Shown: in pieces, positions 56,301-64,000 of the stretch | Layout of the letters: every line of letters starts with the position of its first letter | How positions within the stretch are numbered: the stretch's first letter is position 1 | Origin: Acanthochromis polyacanthus | Taxonomy: Eukaryota; Chordata; Actinopteri; Pomacentridae | Reading direction: 5' to 3' | DNA length: 64,000 nucleotides | Assembly (NCBI RefSeq): GCF_021347895.1 | Contig: NC_067121.1 | Coordinates: 37,497,974-37,561,973, forward strand | Translations under genes and position numbers: made by a program | The notes under the pieces: generated by a model | Seen by the model: the letters and a program-made list of their open reading frames with translations, nothing else | Told to the model about the DNA's origin: nothing | Databases searched by the model: none

Positions 56301-59300
56301 AGCCGTGTAGAAAAAAGGTAAACACATCAGATATACTATCAAAAGCATTATTTATTCAGTTCATCGTCAGTTTGTTTTGGTGAACACAGCCCCCCTAACA
56401 TTAATTACAGAGATTCAGGTCTTCCTTGTCACAAAGAATCAGAGTCAGTCGGTGACTTTTCAGGTAGTATTGCTGCTGCATAGTGTCAGATTTTGTTGAA
56501 TTTTTGTATTTCATACTCCAAAAAAAATAAAACCTCTGAACTAAGAAGCCATTTTACGGGTTCAGTATCTCCAAAAATGCTATGAAAGCCATGACTTTAA
56601 GTAGAAACTGTTTCCAGCAGATCCTAAACAACCAAATGCAAAAGCTAAAGTTTTAATTATCGGCCCTTGAAGAAGTGAAAGATTTCCAAATGAGGGTGGT
56701 ATTGCCACACCACAAAGTTCCTGTAAATGTACACATATGGATGTAATCAGATTTCTTACTAAAGCTACAGTGTTTGGTTGACATTTCACCAACTTTTGAG
56801 GCCTCAAACATCAGTCAGATTTGATTTGAGGAAGGTAGATTTTTTTGTTATGACAAACTGGTGATGTGGACTCATTCATAGAAACACAAAAACTGGTGCA
56901 CAAGGGTCTAGGGCTGGGCGATAAATCGAATTAATTCGATTAATTCGCCTTTTTAAAACCTGACGATTTGAAAATTTGCCAAATCGTAAAATCAAGGCGA
57001 GCTTAAATATATAACAATACAGATTCTTCTTCTGCCTTTCACGACTTGTGCACTGGCGTTTGCTTCCGCCTCTCATCTCCTTCCGCCGAAACACTCACAC
57101 CCCCATCGTGGCGGACAGAACAGCAGACGAAGAGTTGGTCGCAAGAAATCGAGAGAATCGATTATATGGAAGTGGTTCGGCTTTGACAAGACTGACACAG
57201 AGCAAACTACAGTCATGTGCAAGGTTTGCAAAAGTACTGTGAAAACGAAGAGTAGCAGCACAACGAACCTCTTTCAGCACCTCCTGCAGAGGCATCCTAA
57301 AGAATGGGAAGAGTGCTGCAGCTACGGGAGTGCAGCATGGCTAGCACTAGCCATAGCAAACAGACCGCAAAGAAACAACAAAAATCGATTAAAATCGTAA
57401 TCGTCCAAGATGACTAAAAAAAAAAATCGAGATTTTATTTTTTGGTCATATCGCCCAGCCCTACAAGGGTCTATATATCATGTCAATAAATGTATAAAGT
57501 TATAAGTCACGTCCATGCTGTCCTCATGTTAAAATGAATCCACATGCTCCCATACATGCACTTGAAATGAAAACTGAACAGAGAAACTGAATCACTCAAC
57601 ACACATCACAAACCATTTAAAAGAATTCTGTCCTCACCAAATCTCATGGTTGTGGGAGTTTTATTCCTGGAAATATTAAACTTGTGAAGCTTTTCAGAGC
57701 CAAAATATTTGATAACCAGTTTTATTTTCCAAATACCAAACAGGTGAAGTCAGAACTCAATGTTGTTTCTGAACTGGCACAGATTGATCCATCAGCTCTT
57801 TCGTGCTGTTAGAAATCGCTCACCTTCATGCTGAACCTGGTGTCAGGTTTGTCCACCCCATAGTCCCTCATGGCCTCTTCGTATTTCATAACCTGGAAAG
57901 GAACCTTAATGGGACCTTTCTCTGCAGGCCAGGAGTGATGCAGCAAACCCTCCACCAGGGACATGATACCTGCCTGGTCCACAAAAGACATCTCTATGTC
58001 CACCTGGGAGAGACAAGGACGGTTTTATCCAAACTGTTCAGAAAACACATTGATGTCGGTCTAAAGCAGGAGTGTCAAACATGCAGTAAAAATTACAGAT
58101 ATGAAACTGAAAACTTACAGTGAAAATACCGAAAGATATTGAACATTGTGTGATCTAATGTGAGTCAGCAGCTTCAGTATGACAGAGTTTGGCGTGGTTG
58201 AACCTCGTTGTTGATGCGCTGCCACAACTTTTCTGCATTTTTATGGATACATTTTATGTATTTACAAGGCAGGAGGATAACTTAACATTCCCTAATAGTT
58301 CCCATTTTAGTTTGTGAATGTAAATTAAAATGATTTCTACATCTTGACAAGCTGTAAAATACTATATTGTTCAGTTCCGCATACCTGTGACTACGTGTTT
58401 TGTGCCACATAGACACTCTGTGATCTGGACGTTGTAATGCACAAATGAAAAAAAGAGACAATATTGTTGGAAGTTCACTTATTTTTCTTAAGAAATTTCA
58501 AGTTGTTCATCATCTTTTGTAAAAAGGTAGTTCATTAAATGTGAACATTTTCAGAAAGTACTTTTGTTGCACTAAAAAACAGGAAACAGTGGTTATTTAT
58601 CAGTTATTATGCTGTGATTTTACTGGTCCGGCCCACTTGAGTTCAAACTGGGCTGTATGTGGCCCCTGAACTAAAATGATTTTGACACCTCTGATCTAAA
58701 GGATGTGGACCAAAAACAGGCATAATTTCTCAGTTAGCAAGGAAAGCTAACGTCAATTAAGTCATTTGTAATCCAAAATTTTGTCAGAGCATGTGCAGAG
58801 TATCGACATGCACAGATATCCAACAAATATCCCCTAAAACGCACTGGAAGTTCTTATTTGCACTACTTTTAAACCATCATAATGAGAATCTGTTGGAAAA
58901 GTTGCCTTCACAACTCAAAACACAGTCCCATATGGTCTAGCGGTTAGGATTCCTGGTTTTCGCCCGGGTTCGACTCCCGGTATGGGAACAAACATTTACT
59001 TAGCTGTGGAGGTGAGTCCTGACTGTTTCACCTTTGAGCCTCACAGCTATGAACTGTTAGCCTAGCCGTGCTAGACCCAGGTCTGAAGATGCAAGGGTCT
59101 AGGAACTCTCGACAGGGAAGGAGGCGGGCTAAAAGGTTGTCTCTCAAATCACTCTGCAGCAATTGGGTAGGTATACAACCAATCAGCGCAACGAATAGGC
59201 TGACGGAGTTCCTAGAGCGCTGGAAATCAGAGGATGTGGGAGTTCGGTGAAGCCTTATTTATCTTTCTTATCTTATCCTTTGTTTATATTTCAAGTTGAA

Positions 59301-62300
59301 TTTTAGCTTCAAATCTTTAAGGGCTGTGGCCAAAGCTGAGTCGAAAGATAACTGTTTATTGTGCGCAGCCATCTTCTTGTCTATCCTTGTTTCTATGGTT
59401 GTTTCCGGTTGTTTCTGTCAGAATCGTCGCGCCTCTGTCGTCACTTAGTTACGCCCGCCTTCTGACTCTACACTTCATGGTGATTCGTCGGCCAGTTTTA
59501 GGAGAATCCAACCTCGAGGCTTACCGAGGGTAACTAGACCCACCCTGGCAGAGAATTAAATTCGTTGCCGTGGGTTGTCTAGCGCGGCTAGGCTAATAAA
59601 CTGTCATGAGGTTTTTAAATGTAGTGCCTGTTCCTCGTCTGTCTCACCTGGGTGAACTCAGGCTGCCTGTCTGGCTTGGAGCCTTCATCTCTGTAGCAGC
59701 GAGCGATCTGGAAGTACCTGCCACAGAGAAGGAGGAGGAGAGAGACTGTTGGTGGTGACAATCTTTCGCTTAAGTCAAAATTAGAAACAGTAAGTACGCC
59801 TTTGGTCAAACCTGGTACGACTCTGCAGCCTTACTAGTCTGACCAGAAGCAGGTGGCGGCTAATCTTAGTTTACTGTTGATGTGGTAGAACTTTATGACT
59901 TTACGATTCCCCTCTATTTACGTAACTGTTACCCTGCTTTGACCTTACCCTGTGAATGACATTTTGGCCCCGATAGCTCACTTTGATAAAATCAAACGAG
60001 TATTTTGTCCAGTCACTGCCCATTATCTTGAGGGAGGATGGAAAGATCGACATTCACTCTCATTACTGTGTTGTTTTCTGTGCGTTTGTACTTTGTACTC
60101 TATTTTGAGAGCGTAATCATTACAAAGCAAAAAAAAAAGTCGTGTTGAAGTCATCGTGCAAGAACTGAAAACAAAAAAGAGGCCAGATTAGCTGTTTGTA
60201 AAACTGTAACTGTGAATAATTCCTACTTTTTAAAGAAAATTTTACCAGTCTGAAGACATTTTAAAGTCATTTTGGTCCAATTTTTACTATTTTTTTTAAC
60301 CATTCTCTGCCATCCTAGATAATGAACTCAGTTTGGACGGATGTTGAATGCTAAAGGAGGAACTTTTTTGTGCCAGTTCTGGACAAATTTGAGTAATTTC
60401 TAGTCATTTTGCACATATTTTAGGTCATTTTTGACACATTTTGACAACACTTAGAGAACATACTTATTTTATGAGGTAAAACTGGAGTCATTTTGCACAT
60501 GTTTTAGTCATTTTTGGAACCCTTCTAGCCCATCCTAGATGTTTAACTCATTTTGGACAGATTGTGAACAGGAAAAGAAGATTTTTTTTTGAGTAAGTTC
60601 TGGACAAATTTCTAATAATTTTGGACAAAAGTGGAGATTTTTTGAAGATTTCATTGTCATTGAGATGAGGTTGGGTTTGTATCCAACTGAAGATTACAAC
60701 TTCAGTAAACTCTACACTTTTGGTCTCTATGAACTCCTGAGGGAAACATCTGGTTCTTCCGCTGCTAAATGCTCCACTATGTTCACCTCCTGTCAGCGTC
60801 CCATCACCTCTGCTGAAGCTTCACTCACCTGTCGACGCCGGCCACCATCAGAAGCTGTTTAAACTGCTGTGGACTCTGAGGTAAAGAGTAAAACAGACCA
60901 GGCTCTCTGGAGGGAACCACAAACTCTTTGGCTCCCTGAAAAACACAAGTGAAGAACAGGCATGACACTGCTTTAGTCTGCAACAAACAAAACTTACAGC
61001 ATTAAATTTAAAAGATGGTTTTATAATATGTAACTAGACATTAACTGCAGACTGTGAATTTGTAAAAGTATAAATTTAAAATAATTTATAGACCATGACG
61101 AGTTGTTTTGATCAGAAAGTAAAATACTAGATTGTTCTTTTGTCCTTTTGTGTCTCATTTTTGTAATATTTTGTCTTGTTTTTGTTGTTTTTTGTCTGAC
61201 TTTGGTCGTTTGTCTCATATTTTTGTCGTTTTGCTTCTGGTTTTTGTCGTTTTGTGTTTCGCTTTTTCCGTTGTTTTGTCTATCGCTTCTCTTGTTTTGT
61301 GTTGTTTTTGTCTCGCTTGTGTTGTTTGTCTACTTTTTTGTCGTTTTGCTTCCCGCTTTTGCCATTTTTGGTCTCGTCTGTGTCATTTGTGTAATTTTTT
61401 CTCTTGTTTTTTTGTCGCTTTGTAACTTTTTTGTCAAATTTTTTCTCTCTTTTGTTTTGTTTCGTGTCATTTGTCTCACTTTTTGTCATTTTGTGTCTCA
61501 TTTTTATCATATTGCATCTAATTTTTGGAATGTTTTGTCTTGTTTTTGTTGTTTTTTTGTCTTTTTTATGTGTCATTTTGATCACAAAGTAAAATACTAT
61601 ATCGTTCAGTTCCACATACCTGTGACTGAATGTTGTGTTCCTTTGTAGACACTCTGTGATCTGGAAGTTAGAATGTGTAAATGATAAACTGAGGCAAAAT
61701 GTTGTTGAATTTGAATTCATTTTTCTTCAGAAATTTCAGGTTGTTCATCATGTTTTGTAAAAAGATAACTCCTTAAATGTGAACATTTTCAGAATGTACT
61801 TTTTTGCACTACAACAAAGGAAACATGAGGAGTTGTGGTTATTTCTAGGTTATTGTGCTGTGATTGTACTGGTCACTTGAGATCAAATTGGGCTGAATGT
61901 GGAACCTGAACTAAGATGAGTTTGGCACCCCTGATCTAAACTATAAAGAAATTATTCAATCCCCTAGAAGGAGGATCTTTCCTCAAGCTTTAAAATAAAT
62001 TCTTCCGTTTTGTGAATGTTTGTTCTAAAAAAATGTAAAATCCCTAAAACACCTATGAAGAGTCTTACCCCTGGTGTTCTTTTGAACAAAGTGGGCGTTT
62101 CCACATCAACAAAACCTACAGATTAGAGAAAAAAACACATGAACCAGGACATGTTTCAGCAGGAGGAGACGTGATTCTGCACCGGCTTTCCAACGACAAG
62201 CAGCAACAACGGTGACAGAAGAAAATTACTCTTATTCTCCGTACCGTGCACATTACACAGATAGTCTCTCATCTTCATCACCAGCTGAGACCTCAGTCTG

Positions 62301-63875
62301 AGATTCTTCTGCATCTGTGATGACCTCAGGTCCAGGTAGCGATACTGCATCCGCAAAGACTCAGACTTCTGCACAAACAAAAAAACACACACAGTCGATC
62401 AATCCACATTGTTTAAAACTGAAAAAGAAAACGGGCTCAACAGTGAACATACATGTAACATGACACACTTACTTTGACAAAGTCTTTAATTTCAAAAGGC
62501 AGCTTCTGGCAAACATTGAAAACTTGCACATCCGCAGCCAGGACTTCTATCTCTCCTGTTGGCATCGTCTGATTGGAACACAGCAGAGTAAGAAGACAGA
62601 GCGCTCAGAATGAGAAATGACTGCTTCTGAGATTTACGAAACATTGAAGGTTTCAGCACAGGTTCTCAATTTCTACAGAAAGTTGGCTAGACAAATCAGA
62701 ACATAGTCCCATATGGTCCAGCGGTTAGGATTCCTGGTTTTCACCCAGGCGGCCCGGGTTCAACTCCCGGTATGGGAACAAATGTTTACCAATCTCCACT
62801 CAAGTTATTGATGACAAAAATAGCATTTAATACAAAACAAATCTCAGGAAGCAGTCTTGTCAACTTGCAGTGATACTTTCTGTGTCATCATCCCAGTAGA
62901 TGCCAGATCCCCATCACATTTATCTGAATTTTGCAGTATGCCATTCAGCCTGCTTTTATTACCGTCCGGCAAAACTGCGTTTTCAGGAAGGTATTGTTTT
63001 GAGCTGCATGGTCTTGGTTGGTTGGTTGGTTGCTCGTTTGTCTGTAACAATTTGGTTTCCGCACAATAACTCGATCAAATATTGATGCAGCCTCACCATA
63101 TTTGGTACACAGGTGTACCATAATAAGACACAGGTCAAGTTCGAATTTGGTGACCTTGACCTCATTTTCAAGGTCACAGGGGTCATCTTTGTCGCCGGGC
63201 GGTCCAAGTTTGGTAAAACTTCTTGTTCATTTTTTTCTTTATTTGATAGGGACAGTGCACATTAATGAACATCTATTTAGGCTGCAATAGACATAAATAT
63301 GCCGGATTATAGCAACAATGCTAATTTACATCCATAGTCCTTAGGCAGATTTTTTTTAAAGAAAGCCGAAAAAAACCATAACAATGAAACATAGGACAAT
63401 AGGCCAAACTAAAAGGACAAAATAGGTCACAATAAAAGCACATTACAAAAAGCACACAAAGAAGCATTTTCAGGCCATTCTGACCCCCAATCCTCTGAAC
63501 AGACACATCACATATGTTGCAGTGTCTTCTATTAAAAAGCCTGAGCCGCCAAGATCTTCATTTCACACTACAGACCATGACGATCTGTGTCTAATACACA
63601 AAATTATGATGAAATATTATGCCCCAGTTGTTCGCATACTGCATTAAAACATTGTGTACTTTGCAGGTAACAGTACGTACTTAAAGTAAGAAGAAAAATA
63701 AATGTCTTAACAGTGCTGAATGTCTTCATATGAATAAGAAAAGCTGCCGATTAATAAATACATATAATATTAAATACAAACCTTGTTCTCTTGTCCTGCT
63801 GGTCGTTTTCTGACTGTTCCCGTAACCTTGACGACAGACTCGACTGTCAGGTCACACAGCACTGCTTTCAAATTA
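53384..63875 (-). CDS. dars2: Aspartyl-tRNA synthetase, mitochondrial (partial, 5' end missing)
   Basis: Class II synthetase charging mitochondrial tRNA-Asp. Fourteen exons keep phase: 63782-63875, 62473-62568, 62245-62368, 62069-62115, 60829-60935, 59648-59717, 57824-58003, 56156-56263, 55957-56019, 55216-55368, 54905-55123, 54693-54803, 54496-54571, 53384-53577 (stop TGA 53384-53386), about 546 residues of roughly 645. Order of blocks: end of the anticodon-binding fold ([14 protein letters not shown]), [25 protein letters not shown], the catalytic [20 protein letters not shown], motif 2 [21 protein letters not shown]-like insert, [30 protein letters not shown], and motif 3 [14 protein letters not shown] then [14 protein letters not shown]. 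All catalytic blocks are intact. The exon at 55216-55368 uses the acceptor giving FGQ|EVTLV, which fits the family. Upstream exons with the targeting peptide lie beyond the right edge. Confidence 0.97.
56909..57463 (+). mobile_element. 555-bp hAT element with zf-BED fragment
   Basis: Inverted ends TAGGGCTGGGCGATA and its complement, flanked by a perfect 8-bp duplication CAAGGGTC (56901-56908, 57464-57471). The plus-strand interior from 57167 reads [16 protein letters not shown], then CKVCKS and [10 protein letters not shown], a BED-type zinc finger as found at the N-terminus of hAT transposases. The rest of the transposase is absent. In a dars2 intron. Confidence 0.9.
58067..58693 (+). mobile_element. 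hAT-type nonautonomous element, 627 bp
   Basis: Starts CAGGAGTGTCAAAC and ends TTTGACACCTCTG; flanks GTCTAAAG and ATCTAAAG match at seven of eight positions. Same family as 37927, without the minisatellite. In a dars2 intron. Confidence 0.87.
58926..58988 (+). pseudogene. Internally deleted tRNA-Glu
   Basis: Matches the tRNA-Glu at 62707 except for loss of nine bases spanning the 3' half of the anticodon stem and start of the variable loop. The acceptor stem, A box (TGGTCTAGCGG) and B box (GGTTCGACTCC) remain at or close to consensus. It cannot fold into a cloverleaf. Flanks (acagtccc..., gggaacaaa) resemble those of the intact gene. Confidence 0.9.
59058..59595 (-). mobile_element. 538-bp nonautonomous element with RecQ-helicase fragment (copy B)
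   Basis: Inverted ends TAGCCTAGCC/GGCTAGGCTA with flanks ATGAACTGT (59049-59057) and ATAAACTGT (59596-59604), eight of nine identical. Reverse orientation relative to copy A. On the minus strand an ATG at about 59371 opens [13 protein letters not shown]... then [12 protein letters not shown]; the frame stops before the Walker A block. The start codon missing from copy A is present here, so the two copies are differently deleted forms of a longer element. Confidence 0.8.
60230..60650. repeat. Degenerate tandem repeat in dars2 intron
   Basis: Words such as 'tcattttggacagat', 'gtcattttgcacatattttag' and 'ctgccatcctagat' recur in two blocks of about 220 bases. The repeat is old and diverged. No other feature is visible. 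Confidence 0.5.
61037..61933 (+). mobile_element. hAT-type nonautonomous element with minisatellite, left end truncated
   Basis: The right end is GTTTGGCACCCCTG, with ATCTAAAC just beyond. The left half matches the reverse complement of the copy at 45932 from about 'agacattaactgcag', but the CAGGGG terminus is missing. The centre (about 61135-61560) is an expanded ~21-bp TTTTGTCGTTTTGTGTCTC minisatellite. In a dars2 intron. Confidence 0.8.
62707..62778 (+). tRNA. tRNA-Glu (TTC)
   Basis: A 72-base cloverleaf: acceptor TCCCATA with TATGGGA, anticodon stem CCTGG/CCAGG around TTTTCAC (anticodon TTC), A box TGGTCCAGCGG and B box GGTTCAACTCC. Each box differs by about one base from the commonest vertebrate Glu form, so function is likely but not certain. 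It sits in a dars2 intron, antisense to the host gene. Confidence 0.9.
62940..63215. repeat. Dispersed repeat with TTGG-type run
   Basis: Contains 'ttggttggttggttgctcg', 'acaataactcgatcaaat' and 'caaggtcacaggggtcatc', phrases characteristic of a common teleost repeat. It may be related to the repeats at 170-415 and 27309-27568. In a dars2 intron. Confidence 0.5.
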
Positions 63876-64000
63876 CTTGCAGACTTAAAAAAAAAAAAAA
63901 AAGAAAAATGTTACATTTCTGCGATATAAATGGTTTTACTTTGTGTCCCTGCCTTTTGAAAGCTGTACATTCAGTGTATCTGTGCTGGAAATAGTTAATT

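Overview
The window looks like nuclear DNA of a ray-finned (teleost) fish. Genes are split into short exons with GT/AG introns. Every recognisable protein is vertebrate-like, and the noncoding DNA is full of repeats typical of teleosts: Tc1-like and hAT-like miniature elements, a LINE fragment, A-rich and CA microsatellites, and minisatellites. The species cannot be named from sequence alone.

Layout, left to right. (1) 1-3.1 kb: the 5' end of a cardiac/slow-type myosin heavy chain gene on the minus strand, with two coding exons, a candidate TATA promoter and a noncoding first exon. The rest lies beyond the left edge. (2) 3.1-13.2 kb: gene-poor DNA with a decayed Tc1 transposase, a 575-bp element carrying a RecQ-helicase fragment, and several miniature elements. 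(3) 14.0-16.4 kb, plus strand: a complete two-exon FITM1-like gene (lipid droplet formation at the ER). (4) 19.2-28.0 kb, minus strand: complete trnau1ap (SECp43, selenocysteine tRNA-associated protein), nine coding exons. (5) 28.3-33.5 kb: a small tRNA group (initiator Met, Gln, a Gln fragment) and a 3.6-kb transposon with terminal inverted repeats of about 780 bp, which contains an intact tRNA-Ala gene. (6) 33.9-37.0 kb, plus strand: complete ankrd45, five coding exons, with an RFX-type X-box just upstream of the start codon. (7) 42.0-50.5 kb, minus strand: complete bpnt2/impad1 (Golgi PAP phosphatase), eight coding exons. (8) 53.4-64.0 kb, minus strand: mitochondrial aspartyl-tRNA synthetase dars2, the last fourteen coding exons; the 5' end is beyond the right edge. 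A tRNA-Glu gene and an internally deleted tRNA-Glu copy sit in its introns.

The genes do not form one pathway. Several touch translation (a tRNA-Sec cofactor, an aminoacyl-tRNA synthetase, tRNA genes), but that is probably coincidence of position. ankrd45 next to dars2, and myosin next to fitm1, match vertebrate neighbour pairs as I recall them, so the segment looks like a fusion of several ancestral blocks. The most unusual items are the long-TIR transposon with its tRNA and its paired-domain ORFs, the helicase-fragment elements with 9-bp target duplications, a FITM1-like protein missing both positions where family members carry histidines, and a consensus ciliary X-box at ankrd45. Exon boundaries were set by splice sites, reading phase and remembered protein family sequence, without transcripts.
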